From Homarus americanus (taxonomy: Eukaryota > Arthropoda > Malacostraca > Decapoda > Nephropidae): a stretch of DNA of 64,000 bases. Position numbers and translations under genes: made by a program. The DNA is taken from NCBI RefSeq assembly GCF_018991925.1, contig NW_024748870.1:5243693-5307692 (forward strand). The letters run 5' to 3'. This document shows, piece by piece, positions 10,463 through 22,745 of the stretch; the first letter of the stretch is position 1, and every line of letters starts with the position of its first letter. Under the pieces are notes generated by a model that did not search any database, was not told where the DNA came from, and worked only from the letters and a program-made list of their open reading frames with translations.

Positions 10463-10776
10463 ACGCAGATAGTAGCAGGTAATGGTATGCGTCACATTGA
10501 TAACAGCAGGTAATGATATAGGACACAGATAACAGCAGGTAATGATATAAGACACAGATAACAGCAGGTAATGATATAGGACGCAGATAACAGCAGGTAA
10601 TGATATAAGACGCAGATAACAGCAGGCAATGATATAGGACGTAGATAACAGCAGGTAATGATATAGGACGCAGATAACAGCAGGTAATGATATAAGACCC
10701 AGATAACAGCAGGCAATGATATAGGACACAGATAACAGTAGGTAATGATATAGAACGCAGATAACAGCAGGTTTTC
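10463..10776. repeat. 29-bp minisatellite
   Basis: About 11 units of gcagataacagcaggtaatg followed by atataggac (29 bp total). Variation is mostly gg/ga and cgc/cac changes. Each unit carries CAG|GTAATG on plus, a weak donor-like string. The minus-strand frames (Leu-Pro-Ala-Val, Tyr-His-Tyr-Leu-Leu) are repeat artefacts. Confidence 0.97.
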
Positions 10777-11279
10777 TTCAATACTTGGCTGTAATAGGAG
10801 GTTTTCCTGGTCTTTAATTACCAGCAAATTTTGAGTGAAATCCATCATATACTCTTTATGTTTTTCTTATTTTAGAAATGCTGTAATGAAACGTATAAAC
10901 TCGTATGACAAATCAATCAGATGAAAGATAATTTTTCGTAATTAGCTAGTATCGAGTCTACGACGGCCATTTTATAAGCCTACTAATCCTGCATATGTTA
11001 TAATTTGTTAGTTAATTATATAAACTTAATATTTATTCGTCTTCCTAGTGACCTCCTTTCCATGAAAAGAAACACCAGGTATGTCTTGTAACTTCACTGT
11101 CACCACTAACCAACACTAAATCTATGTTGTCATTTCTAATTTTGGGTAAATTTCTTGGCTACTAAACCAAAACGTCTGATTTCGGGATCTCTTGTCTTCC
11201 CCTCATTAGAGTATCATCGGTTATATTTGTCAGATAATATCATTGTTTTGTACTCTAACTTTCTGCCCTGAGAAGTATT

Positions 11280-11525
11280 ATTTGTTGTTTTGTGAGTTCA
11301 TTGTTCTTCGTCTTGTTTATTGGCTTGTAGTCTCATTGCTCGTCGTCTTGTGAGGTTATTGGTTGTCGTCTTGTGAGGTTATTGGTTGTCGTCTTGTGAG
11401 GTTATTGGTTGTCGTCTTGTGAGGTTATTGGTTGTCGTCTTGTGAGGTTATTGGTTGTCGTCTTGTGAGGTTATTGCTCGTCGTCCTATGAGGTTATTGT
11501 TTGTCGTCTTGCTAAACTATTGTTA
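11280..11525. repeat. 23-bp minisatellite
   Basis: Unit gtcgtcttgtgaggttattg plus gtt, spaced exactly 23 bp at 11342, 11365, 11388, 11411, 11434, 11457, 11480 and 11503. Units before 11342 are more diverged, so the centre is the youngest part. Confidence 0.95.
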
Positions 11526-11925
11526 TAATATTGTAAAATTTATGTTTACTGACTTCCAATATGTTTTCAGACCTATATATTTGCCTTAATATTATGTATC
11601 ATCTTTCTAAAGTAAAGTTTCGTTAATCTTTTGCCTTCGTTTTACGTAATCATTTTCTTGTCTAACTCTCAAGAAGTTAACCTGTTCGATGATGGTATAA
11701 CATTTTGCTATGTTAATAATCCTCGCTATGGAAAAAAATAACTTGTCGCAGTGTTCAGTGGCTTCGTTAATATTGTTTGTGTTTTGGGCAGAATCTGTAC
11801 ATGTCGTCTTGAAGGTTGCTGTCATCATATCTTTGAGGCGTCATGTGTAAAGATTTGCTTGTAGTCTAATAAGATGCTTAACACACGTTGAATTGTCTCG
11901 TAAATATATCACCATATCTCAGTAG

Positions 11926-12240
11926 CTCTTTCTCGTGTTGTTAGCTTTTGATTGACTGGTTACCAATTGTGTTTTTGCAATATAGACTCGCAAGATTTTA
12001 TATCTAGATGCGAAGTGATTCACGAAATTGTAAATTCAGGTGTGGTTACAACAGATTCATAGCTGTGATTTTTGGTCTGACTCTCCCTACTCGTGCTGTT
12101 AGATGATAAACTGATTGCCAATTGTTTTGTTAGAATATTGACTCATAATTTCTAGTTCAGTTACGAAGAGAGATTTACAAAGGTTGTAAATTCTTGTCTA
12201 GTTGCGGCTGAACCAAAGTTATGAGTTTTGGTTTGGTTAC
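11926..12240. repeat. Ancient ~155-bp direct duplication
   Basis: 11926-12080 and 12081-about 12240 align along their length: shared blocks include ctcgtg.tgttag, accaattgt/gccaattgt, gactc, gcgaag/acgaag, and ttgtaaattc followed by tg.ggtt or tagttgcgg. Sequence identity is moderate, with several small indels. Confidence 0.55.
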
Positions 12241-12422
12241 TTTTAGCCATAGTTCTAATTTTTCGTCTAGTGATAACTGACTCTTGAACTGTGATTATTA
12301 TTTTTTCTTTCTATTTAAACAGACTCGGGATCTATGATTGTTTTTCTCTTTAGGATGACTGGCTCGTCGGCTGCGATTTTCTTGCGAACTACAATTTACT
12401 CACATGGATGGTGTTGTTATTT

Positions 12423-12525
12423 ACACCTGTCTTACCTGTTGGGATATTTCGTCTAGATACACCTGTCTTACCTGTTGGGATATTTCGTCCAGATACACCC
12501 GTTTCACCTGTTGTTATTCATGTTT
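12423..12525. repeat. 36-bp tandem repeat, ~2.9 copies
   Basis: acacctgtcttacctgttgg repeats at 12423, 12459 and 12495. On minus each of the first two copies contains AACAG|GTAAGACAG|GTGT, two overlapping donor-like strings. Confidence 0.9.
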
Positions 12526-13325
12526 TTGGCAGCAAATTACTCGGTCAATATTGAATTAAATCATAACATAATTAAATATTCTTGTATTAAATAAGATATA
12601 AAATATACACTTTTTTTCTATATACAGTAAATCTAGTTATTATGTATCAACACTGTGTTCATATTTTACATCATATTACCTAAAGTCAATATCATATAAA
12701 TTTTACATTATAAGTCATATAAAAAAAATGAATTAGGAGCCTTAAGCATATAAAGGTGTTTTCTCATCTTTCCTTTCACCGAAAACTCTCCCGAAGACTG
12801 TGCTAAACTAACAAAGCTAACATCCTAGCTTTCCCAAATTTATTGCCATACGTCAACCAACACATGATTTTCATCCTTTTGTCGGGATAATCCAGGTTAA
12901 TGCCTGATAGGATGGAATGATGGATATTCGTTAAGAACATATTATATATTTTTATCGGTGGCACTTAGTTTAGGGTAATCATCGTAGTGTACATATCACA
13001 TCTCCCTGTGGTTAACATCTACATTCATCAAACACATATCGTTTCTCCTGGTGGCTCCTCGTATTGTGTTGTAGATATTCTTAAACCATATTTTCCCCTG
13101 TGGATAGGACTAGATTACTTATATATACATCAACCATATATCTTATTTCCCATTGCTAGGCTTAAGCTGTATATATCCATAAATCTTATCATACTATCCC
13201 ATACCTAGGCTTGAGTTCTAGTACTACGTAACCCATGTAACAGGTTTGTATTTGTACGTGATCAAAAATATATCTTTTTTTTTCACAGTTTCAGAAATGG
13301 TTTAAAGAGAGACATAAATGTAACG
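12526..13325. other. Unassigned AT-rich sequence
   Basis: Nothing recognised apart from short A/T runs. Confidence 0.4.
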
Positions 13326-13858
13326 GAGAAAGGGAGAGAAAGAGGGAAAGAGAGCGAGAGAAACAGAGAGAGAGAGAATAACAAAGGGGAGAGAACACAG
13401 GAAGATGAACAGGGAGAAGAGAGAGGCACAGGGGGAGAGAGAGAGGAACAGGGGGAGAAAGAGAGGAAAAGGAAGAGAGAGAGAGAGAGAGAGGAATACA
13501 GAGAGAAAGAGGAACAGGGGGGAGAGAGAGAGGACCACAGAGAGAAAGAGGATTAGGGAGAGAGAGAGAGAGGAATACAGAGAGAAAGAGGATTAGAGGG
13601 AGAGAGAGAGAGAGAGGAAAACAGAGAGAAAGAGGAACAGGAAGAAAGAGAGGAACAGGGGAGAAAGAGGGGAACAGGGGAGAGAGAGAGGAACACAGAG
13701 AGGAAGAGGAACAGGGAGAAAGAGAGGAACTGGGGGAGATAGAGAGGAACACAGAGAGAAAGAGGAACAGGGAGAAAGAGAGGAACAGGGGGAGATAGAG
13801 AGGAACAGGGAAGAAAGAGGGGAACACAGAGAGAAGGAGAAACAGACAAGAAGGGAAA
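13326..13858. repeat. Purine-only minisatellite (GAGAGGAACAGGG type)
   Basis: Over 500 bp in which the plus strand is almost entirely A and G, with rare C in aacag/aacacag. Units of 17-20 bp combine into longer ones; ggagaaagagaggaac recurs 56 bp apart at 13715 and 13771. Such a homopurine block could form triplex DNA. Minus-strand frames (Ser-Leu-Pro-Val-Pro-Leu) are artefacts. Confidence 0.93.
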
Positions 13859-14454
13859 AGAAATGCAAGAAACTACGACAAGAATAAGAGTATGCATTAT
13901 AGGAGAGAAATGATAGAATGCGTATTGTGTTTTTCCTGTGACATTTGCCAAATATAAGTACCAATAGGGTAGAGGTGAAGAACGACAGGGAGTCTTTTCT
14001 ATATCTAGACACAAAACTGTGATTCTCATGCACATTTGTCTTATATAAACGATTATTTGTTTATCTCATGGTACTGAATATCTCTCAGTTCAGATCTGTG
14101 TGTGTTCATCACTGCCATGCTTATCTTCTCTATTTATCAATCTATTTATCGTTCTCTTTCTATTTATCAATCTGCTTTTTTTCTCTCTTTATTATTCAAT
14201 CAGTTTATCTCTTTACCCATTTGTCAAGCAATTGATCTCTCTCTTTCATCTTATTTCATATGGAAAACCAATCTCCAGGTGCCTTCCTCTACAGCCATTC
14301 TCTCATCAACTGGGATATGGAAAACATAATTACATTACGTGTATATTCACCTTCGTCATGCACACCTGAAGTAGTTGACCTAGAGGTTAATTCTCTTCAC
14401 AGCTTAATTGCAGGATCAAGACCAATAATATTATGACTGATATATTACACAGGT
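13859..14454. other. Unassigned sequence with tatttatc-rich patch
   Basis: TC/TATC-rich imperfect sequence at about 14130-14215; otherwise nothing recognised. Confidence 0.35.
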
Positions 14455-14500
14455 GGATAGATGGATAGATTGATAGATGGATAGATAGATAGATGGATAT
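14455..14500. repeat. (GATA/GATG)n tract
   Basis: Mixed gata and gatg tetranucleotides, about 11 units. Confidence 0.85.
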
Positions 14501-14560
14501 ACTACTAAATAGTATGTTCTTATTGGTGGTATCCATTACTAACATTATAGGTCTGATATA

Positions 14561-14563
<3 letters not shown>

Positions 14564-14593
<30 letters not shown>

Positions 14594-14594
14594 G
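14564..14594. repeat. (TTA)n microsatellite
   Basis: About 10 TTA units, followed by a degenerate ATT-rich stretch to about 14740. Confidence 0.93.
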
Positions 14595-15011
14595 ATCATT
14601 ACAACCAATACCATTATTAAAATAGCCTCATTAGTATTAGTATTATCAATATTAAACTCATTATCCTCACTATTAATATTATTACAATTATTATTACTCT
14701 CATTATCATAACTATTATTACAGACTCTATCATTATTATTTACGAAGGATAATCATTACTGTGAGGCCTCCACATTACATCGGCCATTTTGTTAGCTTGC
14801 TATACCAGCTCATTACTGCACTCATCAGGAAATATGTTGCCTCTCTGACATACACCATCCCTTTGTTAAATTTGTTCCATATTTCATCGTTGATTGCTCA
14901 TTGCCCCACCACCCCCCTCCCCATATGCGTTCATTAAATATATTGTGCATTTTTGAAGTGGTGCATATTATTGTTATCTCTATCTCTCTTTCTCTATCTC
15001 TCTATCTTTCT

Positions 15012-15328
<317 letters not shown>

Positions 15329-15412
15329 CAATTGAATCCCAAGTGTATATCCTCTCTTTATTTGTCTCTCACGGGTACAATACAGTCATAATACACTCAG
15401 TATTGTTTTTAG

Positions 15413-15693
15413 TTCACTTAAGCCACTGTATCAAGGTTTGTTCTCCTACTGTATGTCCACTTGTTCACTTAAGCCACTGTATCAAGGTTTGTTCTCCTAC
15501 TACATGTCCACTTAAGCCACTGTATCAAGGTTTGTTCTCCTACTGTATGTTCACTTGTCCACTTAAGCCGCTATATCAAGGTTTGTTCTCTACTGTATGT
15601 TCACTTAAGCCACTGTATCAAGGTTTGTTCTCCTACTGTATGTCCACTTGTTCACTTAAGCCACTGTGTCAAGGTTTGTTCTCCTACTGTATG
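15413..15693. repeat. 94-bp dimer minisatellite (51 + 43 bp)
   Basis: Six copies of ttcacttaagccactgtatc-type sequence with alternating lengths 51, 43, 51, 42, 51, 43. The long form carries an extra tccacttg before the next unit. Three dimers: 15413-15506, 15507-15599, 15600-15693. Confidence 0.95.
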
Positions 15694-15729
15694 TCTTGTT
15701 GAGTATTTTCCTCTTGCTAAAGGATAACG

Positions 15730-16796
15730 CTGTAGTTTGTGCTCTTGTGAGAACCTTATACCTAATATTGTAGTTTGTACCTGATACCTTCTATAACAGT
15801 CTGTTCCTGTACCCTATATTGTAGTTTGTACCTTACCCCTTATATTGTAGTTTGTAACTGATACCTTATATTTCAGTTTGTTCCTTGTACCCTCTATATT
15901 GTAGTTTGTACCTTACCCCTTATATTGTAGTTTGTACCGATACCTTCTTATAACAGTCTGTTCCTGCACCTATATTGTGTTTGTACCTTACCCTTATATT
16001 GTAGTTTGTACCTGATACCTTCTATAACAGTCTGTTCCTGTGTACCCTTATACTGTAGTTTGTAATTTTACCTTTATATTGTAGTTTGTACCTGATGCCT
16101 TTCTATAACAGTCTGTTCCTACCTATACTGTAGTTTGTACCTTACCCCTCTTTATATTGTAGTTTGTACCTGATATCTTCTATAACAGTCTGTTCCTGTA
16201 AAATTCTATATTGTAGTTTGTAATTCTTACCCCTTATATTGTAGTTTGTACCTGATAATTCTCTCTATAACAGTCTGTTCCTGTACCCTTATACTGTAGT
16301 TTGTACCTTACCCCTTTATATTGTAGTTTGTACCTGATGTTTCTATAACAGTTCCTGTTCCTGTACCCTATACTGTAGTTTGTACTCTTACCTCTTATAT
16401 TGTAGTTTGTACTGATGTCATAACAGTCTGTTCTTGCACCCTATACTGTGCTTCTTGTACCTTACCCTTATATTGTAGTTTGTACCTGATACCTTCTATA
16501 ACAGTCTGTTCCTTGCACTCATACTGTAGTTTCACTCTGATACCTTTTATATTGTAGTTTGTACCTGATACCTTCTATAACAGTCTGTTCCTGTACCCTA
16601 TATTGTAGTTTGTACCTTACCCCTTATATTGTAGTTTGTAACTGATACCTTCTATAACAGTCTGTTCCTGTACTCTATATTGTAGTTTGTACCTGATACC
16701 TTCTATAACAGTCTGTTCCTGTACCCTATATTGTAGTTTGTACCTTACCCCTTATATTGTAGTTTGTACCTGATACCTTATATTTCAGTTTGTCCT
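15730..16796. repeat. 77-bp trimer minisatellite, ~1 kb
   Basis: Three related ~26-bp subunits (tattgtagtttgtaccttac, tattgtagtttgtacctgat, ctataacagtctgttcctgt) form a 77-bp unit; cttctataac recurs at 16572, 16649 and 16700, the last after loss of one subunit. About 12-13 copies. Units near both ends are clean, those between about 15940 and 16540 carry many small indels. Confidence 0.96.
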
Positions 16797-16930
16797 CATG
16801 TGTGATTCTTAACAAAGTTGTCCTCCAGTATGGGTAAGGAATCCTATATCGATCATTTTCCTCTTATGTCTTTCGTAATATGACAAATTTGTTACTTGTT
16901 TTATAAATGTGTAAAAAAAAAGTTTCCCCA

Positions 16931-17120
16931 AGTTAATTTATACTGTCAAGCTTTATCCTGTAAGTTTATATATGCTGTCAAGCTTTATCCTCTAAATTAA
17001 GGTAATACGTCAAGCTTTATCCTCTAAGCTAATATATACTGTCAAGCTTTATCCTCTAAGTTAAGATATACCCTCAAGCCTTATCCCCTAAGTTAATATA
17101 TACTCCCAAGCTTAATATAC
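16931..17120. repeat. 32-bp minisatellite
   Basis: gtcaagctttatcctctaag recurs at 16945, 16977, 17009 and 17041, with more diverged copies near 17073 and 17105. Confidence 0.93.
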
Positions 17121-17378
17121 CCAAATATTCACTAAACTATCTCAGCTTTGAGTTTTCTATAATAAAAAGGTAATTTTAACTAACTGGAAATATATGTATA
17201 TAAATGAATAAATGTATACATGATTATTTTGCATGTTGCAGTAAACTATTAATTCATATTTTGCAATTTCTTTTCTGGTATTAATATCAAATAATTTTTC
17301 CAGGTCGTGTTATGGGGGGAGTCAGGGTCTTATAGATGTGAATTATTATATTGATAGATTGAACGAGTTTTCTAATAA

Positions 17379-17381
<3 letters not shown>

Positions 17382-17441
<60 letters not shown>

Positions 17442-17446
17442 CTCTC

Positions 17447-17503
<57 letters not shown>
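17382..17503. repeat. Compound (CT)n-(TATC)n
   Basis: About 34 CT units with one interruption, then about 13 TATC units. Confidence 0.97.
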
Positions 17504-18590
17504 AGAAAAAAATATGAAGAGAAACGAATACTACGAACAAGAATAAAGATAAATTAGGATAGAAGGAGATAATGTAAACAAGAGAAGATAAAAACAGAAT
17601 GTAGAAAGATAGAAAAAGATGAATGATGAAATATTAGGAAAGTAAATGTATAGGTAAAGAAGATAGATTAATGAAAGATAAATGAAGGAATGTATAATAG
17701 GGTGAATACAAATAAATGAAAGACGAGAATAAAGATATGGGAAGAGATCCAAAAAATTTACAAGTGAAATTAAGGAGAGGTTATGAAAGCAGGTGAGATG
17801 ATTTAGTGTGTGAAGGTGAGAAGTGAGGCGACTGAAAAAAATAATTACAGTATAAGAATTTTGAGAGAGAATATAGAAATTGGCGAGTAAGAAAGAATGA
17901 TAACATACGAGGAAGACAATGTAGGTTAGAAGGATATAGTAAATTTGAAAAGATAGAATGATGAAATCTGAGGAGGGAGAATGTGACCAGTGGAGATGAG
18001 AGATAGAGAGATAGAACACACACGGGGTAAGAGAGAATGTTGACATGGTGATAAAGAACGTACACAAACATGATGAAGAATGTAGACATGGAGATAGGAA
18101 ATGTAGACATACCGGTAAAAAATGTAGACATGGAGATGAATAAAACAGACATATATGTATAGAGGTAAACCTGAAGTTAAAGAATACACACGAACATAAA
18201 ATATTTAGACATAGAGTTGGATATTGTGAACATGTAGATATAAAATTCAGACATGGAGATAATGTAGACACGAAAATGAAGGATAAAGACACGCGGGTCA
18301 TATGAAGATAAACTATATTGATATGAAAATAAAATAGAGGAATCAGACACAACAGGACATAGACATAGAGACAACAAAACATATACATGATGTTAGAAGA
18401 TATAGACATGAATCTAAAGGATGTAGACTTAGAGGAAGAGAATGTAGACATACTTGTAGACTTGGCAGTAATTAATGTATACAAGATGATGAAGAATGTA
18501 GACAGGAATACAGAGAGAAGATCAAAACATAAAAATGCGAAAAATGGTTCACATATATAGTACTTAACAAAGGCAGAGATAAACACAGGG
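17504..18590. other. Purine-biased block with degenerate ~20-bp repeats
   Basis: Plus strand is strongly A/G-biased. Between about 17990 and 18520 the string aatgtagacatggagataaa recurs loosely. The 351-codon minus-strand frame is Leu/Ser/Phe/Tyr-rich with no domain and results from this strand bias. Confidence 0.6.
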
Positions 18591-18659
18591 AATAGAGACC
18601 CAAGTGTGACCTTGTACAGGTGAGGTTGATCACCTTAGGCACGTACTGTTCAGAAGATA

Positions 18660-18705
<46 letters not shown>
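18660..18705. repeat. (GT)n microsatellite
   Basis: About 23 GT units. Confidence 0.97.
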
Positions 18706-18710
<5 letters not shown>

Positions 18711-19047
18711 AAAATGTAGAACAAAATGAATGACTGGGGATCAGTGGAGGTACAGTTTGTTTTTCTACGAGTACATCTCTACAGTGAAGACAATTATGTT
18801 ATGGCAATAGTTTACTTTGATAATAATGTTAAAATTACTGCCGAGGTCGACGACCTTTAATACTATTCTTTTATGTTGTAAAATTCTCGTGTAGGAAAAA
18901 TGAGTTTTAATTTCACGTAGTTTTTTGCACCCAGAAAATTTTTATTTGTTGAAGGTTATAGAACATGACTTTCTTATAAACTTGATTAATATATCTGGTA
19001 CATATTATAATTGCCCAATCAAATACGTACACATATATACTGTAACG

Positions 19048-19051
<4 letters not shown>
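18706..19051. other. Unassigned sequence
   Basis: Nothing recognised. Confidence 0.35.

Positions 19052-19123
<72 letters not shown>
19052..19123. repeat. (TA)n microsatellite
   Basis: About 36 TA units. Confidence 0.98.
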
Positions 19124-19125
<2 letters not shown>

Positions 19126-19394
19126 CGAGAACCTCGTCAGTAATTAGCAGAGTGAGGTGAACGGCAGCCATTTTACCGGCCAGCCAGTACTACAGGCTCA
19201 CGTAATGAGATGATTAACACTAATAGCACGAGGTTATACAGGTAACTTACCTTTGTTTTTCTGGAAAATTATGATGTATTGTTTCTTTTTCGGTGATGCA
19301 TCACTTACTCCTTGTAAAACATCAAAGATTCACATTCCAAAACTTTATAAGACAAGAAACATTGAAGATCATCCAGTGATATCTTATGGTCTTT

Positions 19395-19610
19395 GTGAAC
19401 CTTGAGTAGACTTTTGGCCAGCTCATAGTTTCGCGCACCTTGAATAGTTTAACTCGCTAAGGGATCTTTTCTAGTGTTTGCTAGCTGGCTGATAGTTTTG
19501 TCCACCTTAAGTAGTTTATCCCATAACAAGGTTTCTATGTATTATGGAAAGTTTGTTGACAGCCTAATGGTTTTCATTCACCTTTATAAGTTTTTTGCCT
19601 ACTAATGGTT
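19395..19610. repeat. Diverged ~67-75-bp tandem repeat
   Basis: Blocks of the form agctcatagttt...caccttgaatagtttaa recur near 19421, 19487 and 19562 with strong divergence. Confidence 0.4.
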
Positions 19611-21142
19611 TGGTGGAGGTGTGCATTACGTACAGTACTTCCATAATGGTAAATTACAGTTTGCTACAACATTACGTGTTTTACTGACACCTTCCAGTGT
19701 TGTGCTAATGCTGTTGTACTTTTTTGTGTCCAGTTTAATTCCCCTGTTATCTTTTTCACGAGACAACAACTAATGCAAATTAAGAAAGCCAATCTTTTGC
19801 CCTCTCAGAAAACTGGAAAATAAACTGGAGGGAAATTGTTGACTCGTATCCATCTGTATTGCCTGACCTTGACTCAAACGTTTATCACTATATTTGTTCT
19901 TTCTCTTACAGTGTTTGAATCTAGGATAGAGATAACTTCATACATTTTCACTCAGTTTTAACAGAGGGCGTCACAACAGGGGTGGAAGGGGGGGGGGTGC
20001 AAGGGTGAGGGAACTGTTCTTGCACTCCTAATATTTTTCGTCCCCTTCTCCTCTGTTCACCCTTCTCAAGTCACAAGTTCGTATTGATAAAACAAAATGT
20101 ATATTACCTATCTTAATGCTTCCTAATCTATAGAAACTTACCACCAATGTTGCACAGTATATAGCCTCTTAGAAATTATATATTAGGATACATCCCCCCA
20201 CCATATCCGTACTAGAAAACTCAAAATATAAGATTGCATTAGCTACTCCTTCAAGTATTTCAATTCTAGTCATTGCATTCTGGGCTCAGTGCATTGTGAT
20301 TTTACGTAATTCTGTTTGTGGCTGGCTGCGAGTGGTGTCCTGTTATACTAGCCTGAGGAAAACTTCACCAGTTGTTGAGAAAAATAAAGGTTTTTAGTCA
20401 GCAGTATAATTCTGGCCCCCATATTCAGGCTCGAATAAACTTTTTTTTTTCGGCCAATCACTTTATGTAAGTTTCCTAAGGTCGTTTTCTTATCAGGTAC
20501 CTAATCATTTTCCATTAACCAGATACAATAACATACCAGCTTTTTATAGCCCGTGTTTACAGATTGGTCGTCGTCTCTTTTAATCTAGTTAACCCCTCAG
20601 TGTGTCTGGGCGCCACTGAAGTAAACATCCACAGCATTAGTGAGTGTCTAGATGTATTATAACTACTTTAAATTTAATAGTCATTGAAGAAATTATAATA
20701 ACTTATAATGATTATCTGACGAGTGTAATATTTTTTTTTTTTTTAGTATTTCCGATCAAACCAGAAATACAGTAATCCAAAAATAAAATACATGAAGAAG
20801 AAATTCAAAACCTATTGTAGAAAGTTAGAAAGAGAGTAACAACAGGTAAGGGCAGGTGTATTAATATACTAACTGTGAATAACTCTTGTAAGAAATATGA
20901 TATGTAGTTTTTAGTCCTTTCACTTGTTGAATGTCTAGTCAATCTCTGTCTCTTGAGCTGAGGAAGAGCCATCAACACATTCCTTCGTGTTCCAGTGTTT
21001 GGTTAACTACTTAAGACTACCAATACGAACAGTTTATAAATTTTAGTCGGGGTTGATTTATTCTTGTTGCCTCACCTGTTGACTATATTTAACAAACGTT
21101 CTTACTTTAACTGGAAAGGTTGAAAATATTTCTTGTCTTCTT
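19611..21142. other. Unassigned sequence
   Basis: A run of ten G at 19988-19997 and short T runs; no gene recognised. Confidence 0.35.
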
Positions 21143-21150
21143 TGTTACAG

Positions 21151-21255
21151 ACGAAGAGAAGGGGCAAAAATTCGACATCGTTTTATCATTGTGGACATAA
21201 GTGTTATGGTAGTATGACCTTGATAAAAAGATTTAGCCATTTCCTCCCCTAATAT
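21151..21255 (+). CDS. Possible plus-strand exon after strong acceptor (doubtful)
   Basis: The acceptor cttgtcttctttgttacag| is excellent. Directly after it one frame stays open for about 33 codons to a TAA and includes FYHCGHKCYG, a short Cys/His cluster. All three frames are open for 16 or more codons, no matching upstream exon was found and no poly(A) signal is close, so this may be only a chance acceptor. Confidence 0.18.
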
Positions 21256-21612
21256 CGAGGTAAAGTGTAAACACAAAATATTATATTGCGTCTCACCAGG
21301 GAGTTAATAGGGGTGTAAGAACAAATTGAAAAAAGACCTGTTCCTACTTTTTCAGGAATTTGGTGTTTATACATGAAGCTCTTTTTTTATTAATATGATT
21401 TACTTAGTTTACTTAGTTATTTTATAGACGAAGGCTTAATTGTCCTGCATGTGCCGCTCTTCATATTCATCAATAGGTTGGTAATATCAGATCTATGTAA
21501 CTCTCGCCTGAAGTTACTTGAAAGTGAGAAGTTTTTATGTTTAATATTATCTTGTACTGCTAAGGCGTCCCCAGTGGTTACTTTGGGATAAATTAGGGTA
21601 ATTAAAAAGCAA

Positions 21613-21614
<2 letters not shown>

Positions 21615-21671
<57 letters not shown>
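21615..21671. repeat. Compound (CT)n-(TATC)n
   Basis: About 20 CT units then four TATC units, the same arrangement as at 17382-17503. Confidence 0.95.
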
Positions 21672-22592
21672 CAATGCCTTATGGGATGGATAGAGTTCAA
21701 TTGTCAAATAATACACACACACACATTATACGTTATCTACCTGTGAGTAAGAGAACGCTATCAGCATACTTTTTCTTATATGCAAATAACAGATGATATT
21801 AATACTTTTTTTCAATAAATAGGTTCAAAAGTAAACCGTTAGTCAGTGTTTGAAAGTATCAGATTGTGTTTTACGTTCCTGTTACTGTGACTAAGTAACA
21901 GGTTATGTAATAACTTTCCTTTTGTGAATTTAATTGAAAGTGACAGGTTATATAACTACGTCCCTTAGTTATTACGACTGTAAGTAACTGGCAATATAGT
22001 TACCTTCTTCTGGTAACATGACTGAATGTTGCAGGTTATATATAGTAATGTGTTCCTCCGTTAATATGAAAAGACAACACTTACATTATACCATCACGTT
22101 CCTACGATAACAAACAATAGGTAACAACATATATAAACGATTTCCTTTGTTAACAAGAACGGAAGTAGTCGATAAAATGGCTGAGTTCCTGTTTACCTGA
22201 CCGAGGATACCAGGTTATTATCAAGCTTCTACGTTGCCTCGACACAACTAGTGACTCAGGAAGTAAATACAAGATCTTATGTTGAAAATAGAGAATTATC
22301 AGGTCTTGTTGGTTCGACTTCAGTTGGCTTATATTTCGGGACTTTTGGTGACTGGCCATTTTATTTCTTCAGAATCTGATCGTCTTTATATCTTCTTTCT
22401 GTTGATATAGTAATCTAATAATACCGGTATCATAATATAATTTCATAAACATACATTACTTCATAAAGCTCTAATTAATATGGTGAATGTAGTCTACGGT
22501 AAAAATATATTTATATAAAGTCTATTGGCAGATAGCGAAAAATACCATCTTTTCTTTTTCGTATGTGTGTGTGTGTGTGAAATGTAAACGTT
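21672..22592. other. Unassigned sequence
   Basis: Short (CA)6 and (GT)9 runs; a CTGGCCATTTT motif at 22352-22362. No gene recognised. Confidence 0.35.
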
Positions 22593-22745
22593 ATGCAAAG
22601 CCCCAGAGGGTATAACCCAAAGAAATATCTACGTCAAATGAAATCGAGTTCCTCCCCTCCAGTGTCAACATTGAAAATCAGAAACTTCACTTTGCTAGGC
22701 AGCAGGAGACGGTCCCCTGCCCAGTCCTGGCTCGCCCGGGTGTGA
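22593..22745 (+). CDS. Small open frame in a GC-rich island (doubtful)
   Basis: A 50-codon ATG-to-TGA frame, basic and non-repetitive, with a run of RRR and a Ser/Pro patch. It lies in a local GC-rich island (about 22600-22870), and AATAAA follows the stop by about 13 bases, with a second variant (taataaaa) 26 bases further on. No acceptor or promoter is visible. It could be a last-exon fragment, a TE piece or chance. Confidence 0.2.
   Translation: MQSPRGYNPKKYLRQMKSSSSPPVSTLKIRNFTLLGSRRRSPAQSWLARV

Noticed and set aside
10463..10776. CRISPR-like array (29-bp repeat)
   Set aside because: Units are contiguous with no unique spacers, and the context is eukaryotic.
17531..18586. 351-codon minus-strand frame, longest in the window
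   Set aside because: Leu/Ser/Phe/Tyr-only composition caused by purine bias of the plus strand and degenerate repeats; no domain, no splice context.
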